Positions 1 to 7,368 of a stretch of 12,817 nucleotides of DNA are shown one piece after another; the first letter of the stretch is position 1, and each line of letters starts with the position of its first letter. The notes below the pieces were generated by a model that saw only the letters and a list, made by a program, of their open reading frames with translations, was not told the DNA's origin and searched no databases. Origin of the DNA: Elusimicrobiota bacterium. Lineage in GTDB: Bacteria > Elusimicrobiota > Elusimicrobia > 2-01-FULL-59-12 > JACPXA01. Where the stretch lies: positions 1 through 12,817 of the forward strand of contig JACPXA010000156.1 of assembly GCA_016196785.1 (NCBI GenBank). The letters run 5' to 3'. The position numbers were made by a program, and so were the translations under genes.

Positions 1-35
1 CCGGTTCGCCATGAAAGCCATACTCAGACAGGCTC

Positions 36-1346
36 CTAGGAGGTATGTTCGAGCCAGACCCGCTGCCGATTGGTGAGGCGGCGTCTGGCGGAAGGTCGGG
101 GAACTGGTAACCCATAGTAATCGTAGTATTCGATGCCAAGGTGGGTGATCTGCTCTTCTCCCATGAGGAACCGCAGGGTATTTTGGAGCTTGATCAGTTG
201 CACAAAGAGATCGTGTTCCGGTTCAATCCCGGCGGCGGCCATCGGGCTCTTGAAGTAGAAGGACAACCACTCTTGAATCCCTGACATCCCAGCCCGCTGG
301 GCCAGATCCAGGAAGAGGGCGAGGTCTAAGACGATCGGGGCGGCAAGGATCGAATCCCGGCACAGGAAGTTCACCTTGATCTGCATTGGGTAGCCCAGCC
401 ACCCAAAGATGTCAATGTTGTCCCACCCTTCCTTATTGTCGCCCCGGGGCGGGTAGTAGTTGATCCGGACCATGTGGCAGAAGTCGCGATAGAGCGTGGG
501 ATACAGCGCTGGCTGCAAAATGGAATCCAGCACCGAAAGCTTAGAGACCTCCTTGGTGCGGAAGGCCTTGGGATCATCGAGGACCTCGCCATCCCGGTTG
601 CCTAAGATGTTCGTGGAGTACCAGCCGGAAAGGCCAAGGACCCGTGCCTTTAACGCCGGCGCGATCACGGTCTTGAGGAAGGTCTGGCCGGTCTTAAAAT
701 CCTTGCCGGCGATGGGGACCCGGCGGCGGGCCGCCAACTCCTGGAGGGCGGGAATGTCTACGGTGAGGTTAGGCGCGCCGTTGGCAAACGGCACGCGAGC
801 ACAGAGCGAGGCGTAGGCGTAGATCTGGCTGGAAGAGATCGCGGGGTCGTTGTGTTCCAACCCAAGTTCAAAGGCCTTCAAGCTGCGGTGGACGGGGTGG
901 ATCGTTTGAAAGACCTCGGTGGACCCACACCAGATCATCACCAAACGATCCACGCGCTGTTCTTCTCTAAAACGCTGGATGTCCGCGAGGAGGGCTTCGG
1001 CGGAGGCCCGTTTGGTCTTGGCCTGTTTTCGGTGGGTGGCCTTAAGGCGGCGCACATACCGCCCGTCCCACACCCCGGGCCACGGCCGGAGGCTCTCAAG
1101 AGTCGGGCGAAGGGACTCCACCAAGTTCCGGTCAAGGACCCCCGCCTTGCGGGCCGCCTGAGCGAGGGTATCTGGAAAGATGTCCCATCCGCCAAACACC
1201 AGGTCCTTCAGGTCAGCCAGGGGGACAAAATCCCGGATCTTCGAAAACCGGTGCTCGCTGCGCTTGCCAAGTCGCAGAGTGCCCGGAAGGAGCACCCCGA
1301 CCTTGCCAGTCGGTGGGGCGATCGTGAGCGGCGACTTACCCTTCAT
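36..1346 (-). CDS. ino1: Inositol-3-phosphate synthase, lacking the NAD-binding glycine-rich segment
   Basis: The family converts glucose 6-phosphate to 1L-myo-inositol 3-phosphate with bound NAD, in the cytoplasm. The 436-residue product carries family landmarks: RLGKRSEHR and FVPLADLKDLVFGGWDIFPD near the N-terminus, GKDFKTGQTFLKT and SGWYSTNILGNRDGE in the middle, and NKEGWDNIDIFGWLGYPMQ then VNFLCRDSILAAP towards the end. After KVGVLLPG the reading passes straight into TLRLGKR. Relatives have about 30 residues between these blocks, holding the GxGAVATT-type Rossmann loop and the IGSLTQMG segment. The join is in frame and no hidden fragment is present nearby. The ATG has no Shine-Dalgarno sequence, but an upstream stop leaves it as the first possible start. 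It lies 8 bp behind ispH, so co-transcription is likely. The family call is secure; whether the product is active is doubtful. Confidence 0.88.
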   Translation of the reverse strand: MKGKSPLTIAPPTGKVGVLLPGTLRLGKRSEHRFSKIRDFVPLADLKDLVFGGWDIFPDTLAQAARKAGVLDRNLVESLRPTLESLRPWPGVWDGRYVRRLKATHRKQAKTKRASAEALLADIQRFREEQRVDRLVMIWCGSTEVFQTIHPVHRSLKAFELGLEHNDPAISSSQIYAYASLCARVPFANGAPNLTVDIPALQELAARRRVPIAGKDFKTGQTFLKTVIAPALKARVLGLSGWYSTNILGNRDGEVLDDPKAFRTKEVSKLSVLDSILQPALYPTLYRDFCHMVRINYYPPRGDNKEGWDNIDIFGWLGYPMQIKVNFLCRDSILAAPIVLDLALFLDLAQRAGMSGIQEWLSFYFKSPMAAAGIEPEHDLFVQLIKLQNTLRFLMGEEQITHLGIEYYDYYGLPVPRPSARRRLTNRQRVWLEHTS

Positions 1347-1354
1347 CGGGAGGA

Positions 1355-2305
1355 CTAATGACGTTTTTCCCCTGCCACCGCCACCTGCATCAATTCCCGA
1401 GGGAGGGCAAAGCTGACTTCTTCTTTGATCACATCAACTTCTTCAATCTGTGCGCCGCGATCGCGAAGGTACTGCACCACCTCTTGGACGAGGTGCTCAG
1501 GAGCGGATGCCCCCGCGGTGACTCCAACGGTCTCCACCCCGTTCAACCAGGCGGGGTCAATCTCCTGAGCTCCATCAATGAGGTAGGCCCGGACACCGTG
1601 ATCGGCAGCGACCTCGCAGAGTCGGAGCGAGTTCGAGCTATTTTTCGACCCAACAACCAGGAGCACCTGGATGCCCTGTGTTACGAGTCGCTTCACCGCG
1701 TCCTGCCGGTTTTGCGTCGCGTAGCAGATATCCTCTTTCGGGGGATCGGCCATCTGGGGAAATTTCCTTCGGATGGCCTCTCGGATTTCACTCGTCTCGT
1801 CAACGCTCAGCGTCGTTTGGGTGAGGCACACGACTTTTGTCGGATCAGGGACCTGAAGCCGATCCACCTCCTCCACGCTCCCCACCACCCGGATGTGCTC
1901 CGGGGCTTCCCCCATCGTCCCAATGACCTCGTCGTGCTCCTCATGGCCGATTAAAATGATGGAGTACCCTTCCCGAACAAAGCGGTGCACCTCGAGATGC
2001 ACCTTAGTGACCAACGGACAGGTGGCATCAATCACGGCGAGGCGACGTGCCTTGGCCTCTTGCCAGACCTCCGGCGCCACCCCATGGGCGCTGAAAATCA
2101 CCACACTCCCGTCCGGCACTTCTTGGAGATTGTCCACAAAGTGGACCCCACGGGTCTTAAATTGCTCCACGACGGAACGATTGTGGACGATTTCCTTACG
2201 AACGTAGATGGGCTGGGGGAAGGTCTTCAAGGCGATTTCGACGATGTCAATCGCCCGTACCACCCCCGCACAAAACCCTCGAGGACTGACCAACAATGCT
2301 TTCAT
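1355..2305 (-). CDS. ispH: 4-hydroxy-3-methylbut-2-enyl diphosphate reductase (IspH/LytB)
   Basis: IspH is the last enzyme of the MEP pathway: a cytoplasmic [4Fe-4S] enzyme that reduces HMBPP to IPP and DMAPP. With the start chosen here the product is 316 residues, a normal length. The three cluster cysteines are visible at C12 (RGFCAGV), C96 (DATCPLV) and C194 (DICYATQNRQ). The conserved substrate-pocket residues H41 (HNR), H74 (SAHG), H124 and E126 (GHEEHDEV) and the SKNSSNS loop (about 220-226) are also present. A TTG four codons upstream (2317) would give a longer ORF. The ATG at 2305 is preferred because GGGGAG lies about 5 nt before it and because it puts C12, C96, H124 and E126 at the Escherichia coli numbering. 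The gene follows the DUF309 gene after 75 bp containing a possible promoter, and precedes ino1 by 8 bp. Confidence 0.96.
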   Translation of the reverse strand: MKALLVSPRGFCAGVVRAIDIVEIALKTFPQPIYVRKEIVHNRSVVEQFKTRGVHFVDNLQEVPDGSVVIFSAHGVAPEVWQEAKARRLAVIDATCPLVTKVHLEVHRFVREGYSIILIGHEEHDEVIGTMGEAPEHIRVVGSVEEVDRLQVPDPTKVVCLTQTTLSVDETSEIREAIRRKFPQMADPPKEDICYATQNRQDAVKRLVTQGIQVLLVVGSKNSSNSLRLCEVAADHGVRAYLIDGAQEIDPAWLNGVETVGVTAGASAPEHLVQEVVQYLRDRGAQIEEVDVIKEEVSFALPRELMQVAVAGEKRH

Positions 2306-2337
2306 AGTTCTCCCCAACGATGAATCGCCATTTTTCC

Positions 2338-2346
2338 GTTATACCA
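2338..2346 (-). promoter_or_regulatory. Possible extended -10 promoter for ispH-ino1
   Basis: On the minus strand the gap between the DUF309 gene and ispH contains TGGTATAAC, which matches an extended -10 element (TGN followed by a 5/6 TATAAT). It sits about 33 nt upstream of the ispH ATG, leaving a short leader that contains the GGGGAG ribosome-binding site. I see no convincing -35 hexamer, as expected if the extended -10 carries the recognition. This is sequence resemblance only; ispH could equally be read through from upstream. Confidence 0.35.
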
Positions 2347-2380
2347 GGGTACCAAATATCCCCACCCCCAGCAAGTCAGG

Positions 2381-2959
2381 CTAAACGGTGAAGGGGGTGA
2401 TGTGGCTGGTGGCGAGGATGTCACGCACCTGCAGGGTTAAGGTACGAACGTCCCACCCATAATAACTCTCACTCCAATCGCCAATCCTGTCCAAGGCATT
2501 TTGCAGCATGGAGAGGCAAACCGGGATCTGGTCTTTCTGAAAGTGCACCAACGCGGCAGCGGTGAGAATGAGCCCCTGCACGAGTTCTCGCTCGCGGCCC
2601 TTGGCTGGTTTCCAAATGACCTCTAGCATTTCGTGGCCTTCCCAGAACCGTTGCTCATTAAAGAGCGCGCGGGCCTCATTGATCACCGTCTGGTGATCCA
2701 TCGGCGGAGGAGGCTCCAATCGCTTGGCAGTCAAGAGCGGTCCCATCTGCTTGGCCAACCGCTTCAGGACGGGCTGCACGTCCTGCCCTTCTTCCACAAA
2801 GAGGTCAAATTCAATCGCGTACTGACTCACCCGCAGATTAACGAGCTTTCCCCCCCCAGGACCGACCACCGCGAGGACTCGTTGGGTTAACGACGGACAG
2901 TCCTTACCCGTGAAGCCAGAGTGGTTGGCTAACCGAATGAGATAACGGACCTCTCTCAA
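2381..2959 (-). CDS. DUF309 family protein with an extra N-terminal domain
   Basis: The C-terminal half (about residues 88-170) has the DUF309 pattern: NEQRFWEGHEMLEVIWK, then KGRERELVQGLILTAAALVH. This is a small all-helical family of unknown function whose conserved H and E residues suggest a metal or ligand site. The first ~85 residues (RYLIRLANHSGF to about LLTAKRLEPPPP) are not part of that domain. They look like a compact alpha/beta module, possibly ACT-like, followed by a proline linker. The product is 192 residues. The start is TTG, overlapping the FIST stop codon as TTGA, with no clear Shine-Dalgarno sequence, so translational coupling is likely. The next ATG (codon 88) would yield only the DUF309 core. 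It is the last gene of the ABC-FIST-DUF309 unit. The family call is firm and the function unknown. Confidence 0.82.
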   Translation of the reverse strand: MREVRYLIRLANHSGFTGKDCPSLTQRVLAVVGPGGGKLVNLRVSQYAIEFDLFVEEGQDVQPVLKRLAKQMGPLLTAKRLEPPPPMDHQTVINEARALFNEQRFWEGHEMLEVIWKPAKGRERELVQGLILTAAALVHFQKDQIPVCLSMLQNALDRIGDWSESYYGWDVRTLTLQVRDILATSHITPFTV

Positions 2960-4191
2960 AGGGGACGGAAGAGGCCGAAACTGCTGGTGTACCCGTGCAG
3001 GTAGGTTGTCCCGCTGACTGGACCGATCTCACCGTTGCAGAAGAAGCCACCCAGAGGGACTTGCCCGAGTTGAGCGTGGGCGAGTTCAGTGTCATGATCC
3101 GGCCGGCCGTACAGCGACTCCCCTCGGCCCAAGCAAGAAAAGAGCAATGCACCAGCGGGAGGAGTCTTGGCGACCTGCTTGACATAGTGGTTCAACGACC
3201 GTTCCAAGTCGGCGGCTGAACTCTCCGCATCCCGCACATGAAACTGCACGGTCTGTCCAGGCCGCAGGAGCGCACCGATGACCAAGACTCCCCGCTCTGG
3301 ATCTCCTCCCATGACATTGCGAATCAGGAAATCCCCCTGGGTGATGGTCCCTTTCATCGGATCCATCACAATGCCTAAAAACAGCGCTTGACGCGCTAAC
3401 GCGCGATCCCTCGGTGAGAGCTTGTCCACCACTTCCTGGAGGACTCGCAGCGGCGGTTTATGGTTGATCTCAAGTAAAAGATTGCGGTCACAGGCGGTGA
3501 CCTGGAAGGGCTCCCCGATCGGCCGACACCCTTGCGCGACAATGGTCTCTACGGTCACGTTCCCGGACAGCGCTACTCCCACGGCCCCATCCCGTAGACA
3601 CTGCGTGTCTAGAAAAAGCGCATTCTCACCCGCTTGACTCGCCCCGCTTGCCAGCCCACCCACTTTGACCGACCGAGGAAACGCAAAATCCAATCCGAGC
3701 AGGAGATTGTCGGCACGGATCGAAAAGGGATCCGCTAACAAGACAAAGTGGGGTACGACGTGCATTTTCGGATCGGGGGGCACCCATCCCACTAGCTCGG
3801 TCCACGCTTTCGGAGGGGCATCAAGATTCGGGAGGTTTTCATCCCGGATGTGAAACGGCAGGAGGTTCACGCCTGGGAGCTGAGCCGCGGTCACGCTGAT
3901 GGCGTGACGGTACTCGAGTTCATGGCCCCCGCCAATCACCCCGGCGGCGGAGCAGCCTAAGAGCACCTTTGTCTGGAGCAACTCTCGGAGGAGCGTCGGG
4001 ATGCTCGGATAGTCCTGGGCAAAGGTGGACGACACAAAAAGGAAAATGACATCGGCGGGCTCCGTCCCAAGCTGTTCACGCAGCTCGCTAGCACACCTCC
4101 TGAGCACGATCTCCCACGATTTCCCTTCGCCGACCGTTGAGGCCCATCGCATGTGAAGGCCAAGCCTCGTTGGGGTAGCCATAGAATTCAT
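2956..4191 (-). CDS. FIST domain sensory protein (FIST_N plus FIST_C)
   Basis: This is a stand-alone FIST protein of 411 residues. FIST domains were predicted by comparative genomics to be extracytoplasmic or intracellular small-ligand sensors, possibly for amino acids. The N-terminal domain (about 15-235) includes VIFLFVSSTFAQDY, LLGCSAAGVIGGGHE and a VGGLASGASQAGENALF segment. The C-terminal domain (about 245-405) includes GDFLIRNVMGGDPERG, GALLFSCLGRGESLYG and the typical end GGFFCNGEIGPVSGTTYLHGYT. No kinase, GGDEF, methyl-accepting or DNA-binding output domain is fused, and no signal peptide or membrane helix is seen, so it probably signals through a partner. It starts 9 bp after the permease stop and shares a TTGA overlap with the DUF309 gene. 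ATG at codon 4 is an alternative start. The family is clear; the ligand is unknown. Confidence 0.88.
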   Translation of the reverse strand: MNSMATPTRLGLHMRWASTVGEGKSWEIVLRRCASELREQLGTEPADVIFLFVSSTFAQDYPSIPTLLRELLQTKVLLGCSAAGVIGGGHELEYRHAISVTAAQLPGVNLLPFHIRDENLPNLDAPPKAWTELVGWVPPDPKMHVVPHFVLLADPFSIRADNLLLGLDFAFPRSVKVGGLASGASQAGENALFLDTQCLRDGAVGVALSGNVTVETIVAQGCRPIGEPFQVTACDRNLLLEINHKPPLRVLQEVVDKLSPRDRALARQALFLGIVMDPMKGTITQGDFLIRNVMGGDPERGVLVIGALLRPGQTVQFHVRDAESSAADLERSLNHYVKQVAKTPPAGALLFSCLGRGESLYGRPDHDTELAHAQLGQVPLGGFFCNGEIGPVSGTTYLHGYTSSFGLFRPL

Positions 4192-4200
4192 CTTACTGTA

Positions 4201-4971
4201 TCACTTCCAATCAGGGAGGGTCAAACCCCACCGCATTCTGACCCGTCGCTCGACGGGGGCAAACACCCCCTGATCCACCACGAGGCCGATCACCACAATC
4301 ACCACAATCACCGCGAAGACCTGGGCGATGTCATTGAGTTCACGACCCATCTGGAGCAGATGCCCCAACCCCAGGCTGACAAAGAGGAGTTCCCCCGCCA
4401 TGAGGCTCCTCCAGGCAAAGGACCACCCTTGTTTCATCCCCGTGATCACGGCAGGCAGCGAAGCGGGTAACAGAACTCGCGTATAGAGGTGGAGGCCGCG
4501 CGTCCCCATCGTTTGTGCGGCTTTGATGTAGATCGGCGGGATGCCTTTGACGCCGTCGTGGGCCGCGATGGCCATCGCCAGCGTGGCTCCCATGAGCACG
4601 ACAAAGAGAATCGCCTGGTCATTGAGCCCAAACCACAAGAGCGCCGCGGGCAGCCAACACACGCTGGGGAGTGCCTGTAAGGCCAGAATGAGAGAGCCCA
4701 CTGTTTCCTCAAAGACGCGGTTGCGGGCGGTCATCAATCCCAGTACCATCCCGAGCACGATAGAACACCCGTATCCAATCCCGATCCGACGGAGGCTGAT
4801 GGCAATGCCGATGGGGAGCGTCCGGTCCTGGAAACCGGCGATGATGGCGTCGGCTACTTGTTGGGGAGATGGGAAGAGGTACGGCGGCCATACCTTGCAG
4901 CGAAAGACCAACTCCCAGAGGCCGAGGAGCGCCAGGTAGAACATCCCACGCCTCAGCCAAGCCTTACGCAC
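4201..4971 (-). CDS. ABC transporter permease, SsuC/TauC/NrtB type
   Basis: This is the inner-membrane permease of the adjacent importer (BPD_transp_1 family). The preferred product is 256 residues with about six hydrophobic helices, the first around residues 9-23. The cytoplasmic EAA-type coupling loop lies at about 151-172 (AAQTMGTRGLHLYTRVLLP), where it contacts the ATPase. The longest ORF would start at 5067 and overlap the ATPase gene by over 100 bp. I prefer GTG at 4971 because GAGGAG lies 7 nt before it and the overlap with the ATPase stop shrinks to 8 bp. ATG at 4986 is another choice. The last helix contains an in-frame tandem 9-bp repeat (VIVVIVVIG). Family members move sulfonates, taurine, nitrate, cyanate or pyrimidine precursors, so the substrate is not defined. 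Confidence 0.9.
   Translation of the reverse strand: MRKAWLRRGMFYLALLGLWELVFRCKVWPPYLFPSPQQVADAIIAGFQDRTLPIGIAISLRRIGIGYGCSIVLGMVLGLMTARNRVFEETVGSLILALQALPSVCWLPAALLWFGLNDQAILFVVLMGATLAMAIAAHDGVKGIPPIYIKAAQTMGTRGLHLYTRVLLPASLPAVITGMKQGWSFAWRSLMAGELLFVSLGLGHLLQMGRELNDIAQVFAVIVVIVVIGLVVDQGVFAPVERRVRMRWGLTLPDWK
4289..4315. repeat. Three-unit tandem 9-bp repeat inside the permease gene
   Basis: The plus strand reads ATCACCACA twice and then ATCACCGCG (two mismatches). On the coding strand it produces the repeated residues VIVVIVVIG in the last membrane helix of the permease. The unit is a multiple of three, so copy-number change by slippage would alter helix length without a frameshift. Confidence 0.8.
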
Positions 4972-5752
4972 GGCGGTACTCCTCATTGAGGGCCCGTTCC
5001 ACTTCGACATGGAGGGCTTCGACGATTTCGCGGACCAATGCCTCGAGACTAGGGTCATCCGGATCACGCGGTCGCGGTACCTCTAACGGATAGATATGCT
5101 TGATGCGACCCGGCTGAAAGGTGAACAGCACCACACGATCCGCAAGGTAGACCGCTTCCCGGACATGGTGGGTCACAAAGAGGATGGTGTTCTTCAGTTC
5201 TTCGTGCAATCCACGGAGTTCTTCAACCAGGAGATCGCGGGTCTGGGTGTCCAAGGCCGCAAAGGGTTCATCCATGAGCAGAATGCGGGGGGAGAGCACG
5301 AGCCCGCGGGCAATGGCCACCCGTTGACGCATCCCCCCGGACAGCTCATGGATGTAGGCATCCTTGAACCGTTCGAGGTGCACCAACCGTAACACCTCCA
5401 TCGCCCGCTGCCGCCGCTCCTCGAGCGGCAGGCCTCGTTCCCGCAGCCCGAAGGTGACGTTTTCGAGCACCGTCAGCCAGGGAAACAGCCCCCCGTCCTG
5501 GAAAATGAGGATCCGTTCGGGCCCAGGGCCTTGGACCGGCTGACCATCCAGAATGACCTGACCCGCATCCGGTGGTTCGAGTCCCGCGACAACACTCAGC
5601 AACGTGGATTTCCCGCACCCCGATGGGCCGACCAGGCAGACCAATTCCCCCTCCGCCACCTCCAGGGAGATGTCTTGCAACGCTCCGATCTGCCCTCGGC
5701 CTGTGCGAAAGGCCTTGGACACTCGGTCAATCTGGAGTTCGATGGCTGTCAT
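4964..5752 (-). CDS. ABC transporter ATP-binding protein, SsuB/TauB/NrtD type
   Basis: This is the cytoplasmic ATPase subunit of the importer, 262 residues, a normal length. The nucleotide-binding motifs are in order: Walker A GPSGCGKST (42-50), Q-loop with Q85 in FQDGGLFPWLTV, signature LSGGM (137-141), Walker B ILLMDEP (157-163), D-loop AALD (165-168) and switch histidine H195 in VTHHVREA. The FQDxxLFPWLTVxxNVxFGL pattern is typical of the sulfonate, taurine and nitrate subfamily. The ATG overlaps the stop of the binding-protein gene as ATGA, pointing to translational coupling. The stop overlaps the permease start. All catalytic residues are intact, so an active transporter is expected. Confidence 0.95.
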   Translation of the reverse strand: MTAIELQIDRVSKAFRTGRGQIGALQDISLEVAEGELVCLVGPSGCGKSTLLSVVAGLEPPDAGQVILDGQPVQGPGPERILIFQDGGLFPWLTVLENVTFGLRERGLPLEERRQRAMEVLRLVHLERFKDAYIHELSGGMRQRVAIARGLVLSPRILLMDEPFAALDTQTRDLLVEELRGLHEELKNTILFVTHHVREAVYLADRVVLFTFQPGRIKHIYPLEVPRPRDPDDPSLEALVREIVEALHVEVERALNEEYRRA

Positions 5753-6795
5753 CGGCCTCGTGTGGGGTGTTTGTTCGTCACAGGTTTCAGTGTTTGTGAG
5801 TGATGAAGTCTCTCAGGGAGTAATTGGTGATCATGCAATGCGGTGAGATCTGGGAGGGTCCGCCCCAAGAACCCCTGCTCGTAGGCCCAGCGAGCGTACT
5901 GGAAGAGAGACTCGGGGACAGGGTCGTACGTAAACTCAACACGGCTGAATGCCTCATGGATGACCTCTTTGGGAAGAGCCTTGGCGGTAAGGCGTTTGAG
6001 CTCTTGGTTCACCATCTGTTCTGCTTCGTTCTGATGTTGATTAATCCACCACGTGACTTCTAAATGGGCGTCCAGCCAAGCGGCGATGACAGGCTGATGC
6101 TTCTCGAAGAATTCTTTATCCACAAGCACGTGCGTCGTGACGTATCGGCCGCCCGTGATTGGCTTCCAGATCTCACGTTCATCAAAGAACAAGCGACCGT
6201 TGCCCTCGCGAATGAGTCGGCTCACCCACGGCTCCACCGTCCAGGCGGCATCAAGCTGCTTCTTCAGGAACAACGTCAGTTGATCGGGGTTGGCGATGGG
6301 GAAGAGCTGCACATCACCGCCTTGTTCTTTCAACCGGAATCCTTTCCCCTTCAGCCAGGCCCTGGCCGCGATATCCTGAGTATTCCCCAATTGTGGGGTC
6401 GCGATCCGCTTGCCGGCAAGCTGTTCGATACGTTCGATCCCGGCATCGCGACGGACCACGAGCCCTGCCCCCCCACGAGCGGCTCCCGCAATAACCCGGA
6501 ACTTCCCGCCCGACCGGACATAGCCGTTGATGGTTGGTCCAGGTCCCACATATCCTAGGTCGATCGCCTGGGCAAAGAACGCCTCTATAATCGAAGGCCC
6601 AGCATTAAATACCCGAGTCTCAATCCGTACCCCCGGCCCGAGTGCCTTCTGAAATGCCCCGTTGGCTAAGCCCACCAAGACCTGGGCATGCGTCACATTG
6701 GGCATGTACCCCACCCGCACAGTGAGCGTTTCGGCTCTACAGGATGCCACCGCTGTGAGACTGGCTACGATGATCCAGCCGCACTGTCTCGTCAT
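5749..6795 (-). CDS. ABC transporter substrate-binding lipoprotein, SsuA/NrtA-like
   Basis: This is the solute-binding subunit of the importer. With ATG 6795 the product is 348 residues. A short charged N-terminus and hydrophobic stretch end in VASC (residues 16-19), which fits a lipobox with C19 as the lipidated residue. The mature part begins LTVRVGYMPNVTHAQ and has two lobes typical of the NMT1/SsuA-like fold, with GYVGPGPTINGY, GKRIATPQLGNTQD and DAAWTVEPWVSRL. ATG 6828 would give 11 more residues but has no Shine-Dalgarno sequence and would place charged residues before the signal. ATG 6795 has AGGAG upstream, though at a long 13-nt spacing, and a possible promoter lies just before it. 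The substrate is not fixed; aliphatic sulfonate is the usual automatic annotation, but placement beside amtB and PII genes makes a nitrogen compound plausible. Confidence 0.9.
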   Translation of the reverse strand: MTRQCGWIIVASLTAVASCRAETLTVRVGYMPNVTHAQVLVGLANGAFQKALGPGVRIETRVFNAGPSIIEAFFAQAIDLGYVGPGPTINGYVRSGGKFRVIAGAARGGAGLVVRRDAGIERIEQLAGKRIATPQLGNTQDIAARAWLKGKGFRLKEQGGDVQLFPIANPDQLTLFLKKQLDAAWTVEPWVSRLIREGNGRLFFDEREIWKPITGGRYVTTHVLVDKEFFEKHQPVIAAWLDAHLEVTWWINQHQNEAEQMVNQELKRLTAKALPKEVIHEAFSRVEFTYDPVPESLFQYARWAYEQGFLGRTLPDLTALHDHQLLPERLHHSQTLKPVTNKHPTRGR

Positions 6796-6830
6796 AACAA
6801 AAATCCCGCTCCTACCTGCACGGGACATAT

Positions 6831-6857
6831 ATTATCTTATACGGGTGGAAAGGTTAA
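6831..6857 (-). promoter_or_regulatory. Possible promoter for the ABC-FIST-DUF309 unit
   Basis: On the minus strand an AT-rich block contains GATAAT (6836-6831, 5/6 to the -10 consensus). TTAACC (6857-6852, 4/6 to the -35 consensus) lies upstream with 15 nt between them, slightly short. Initiation about 7 nt downstream would fall near 6825, inside the longer candidate ORF of the binding protein, which supports the shorter start at 6795. The -35 part overlaps the end of the 58-aa gene. Support is by sequence resemblance only. Confidence 0.3.
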
Positions 6858-7030
6858 GAGGATGACTTGAGGCATCGGCGGAGGGTGAACAGAAAGGTGA
6901 GAACGCCGGCAATGATGACAGGACCGGGGGGAACTGCGGAGTGGTAATACAGGAACCCTGCCACAAGCGCAAAACAGGCTAGCCAGATGGAGAGCCCTTT
7001 CACGAGCGCTTGTTTCCTGTCGGGACTCAT
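6854..7030 (-). CDS. 58-residue membrane protein coupled to the second PII gene
   Basis: I do not recognise the family. The 58-residue product has a charged N-terminus (MSPDRKQALVKG), a hydrophobic helix at about 13-29, a short PPGP turn, and a second helix at about 38-50 ending RRCLKSSS. It is therefore predicted to be a two-helix inner-membrane protein with both ends cytoplasmic by the positive-inside rule. The start is well supported: its ATG overlaps the PII stop codon as ATGA, and an AAGGGG-type ribosome-binding site lies about 9-12 nt upstream. A longer frame reaching back to 7129 is only a shadow of the PII gene. Position suggests a role with PII or ammonium transport, but no function can be assigned. 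Confidence 0.72.
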   Translation of the reverse strand: MSPDRKQALVKGLSIWLACFALVAGFLYYHSAVPPGPVIIAGVLTFLFTLRRCLKSSS

Positions 7031-7368
7031 AGGGCATCCACCCCTTTTTCGCCGGTGCGGATGCGAAGGGCATTCGAGACGTTCATGACGAAAATCTTTC
7101 CGTCGCCCACCTGGCCCGTCCGGGTCCATGATTGGAGCAGCGTCAGCACCCGTTCCAGATCTTCGCGGGCCACGGCAATGTCCAATTTGACTTTGTCAAT
7201 AAACCGGATCGTGTAGGGAATCCCCTTGTAATGTTCCGTTGATCCCTTTTGACGGCCAAACCCTCGAACATCTGTGACGGTGATGCCACCCACCAAATTC
7301 AGTTGGCTCAGGGCTTCTTTGACGGCATCCAGCTTCTCGGGGCGAATGATACACGACACCAGTTTCAT
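7027..7368 (-). CDS. PII nitrogen regulatory protein, second copy
   Basis: PII proteins are cytoplasmic trimers that bind ATP/ADP and 2-oxoglutarate and control ammonium channels, glutamine synthetase regulation and transcription factors. The 113-residue product has the whole fold: N-terminal MKLVSCIIRPEKLDAV, RGFGRQKG before the T-loop, EHYKGIPY in the T-loop, TGQVGDGKIFV in the B-loop and the C-terminal NALRIRTGEKG. The T-loop tyrosine equivalent to E. coli Y51 is present at Y52, displaced by one extra glycine near residue 27, so uridylylation is possible. I cannot distinguish GlnB from GlnK reliably. No good Shine-Dalgarno sequence precedes the ATG; instead the start codon sits in a 9-bp stem. 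The stop overlaps the 58-aa gene. Confidence 0.95.
   Translation of the reverse strand: MKLVSCIIRPEKLDAVKEALSQLNLVGGITVTDVRGFGRQKGSTEHYKGIPYTIRFIDKVKLDIAVAREDLERVLTLLQSWTRTGQVGDGKIFVMNVSNALRIRTGEKGVDAL

Noticed and set aside
1..35. Start of another minus-strand gene after ino1 (ATG at 21, then MAFMANR)
   Set aside because: Only seven codons lie in the window, and no ribosome-binding site is seen; nothing can be claimed.
852..1358. A 168-codon open frame on the plus strand opposite the inositol-phosphate synthase gene
   Set aside because: It is antisense to clearly conserved minus-strand blocks and shows no family motif; it is a GC-driven shadow frame.
1358..1954. A 198-codon plus-strand frame opposite ispH
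   Set aside because: The minus strand encodes all IspH cysteines and active-site residues; the opposing frame has no recognisable features.
6064..6558. A 164-codon plus-strand frame opposite the substrate-binding protein gene
   Set aside because: It lies wholly inside a well-supported minus-strand gene and has no motif or ribosome-binding site.
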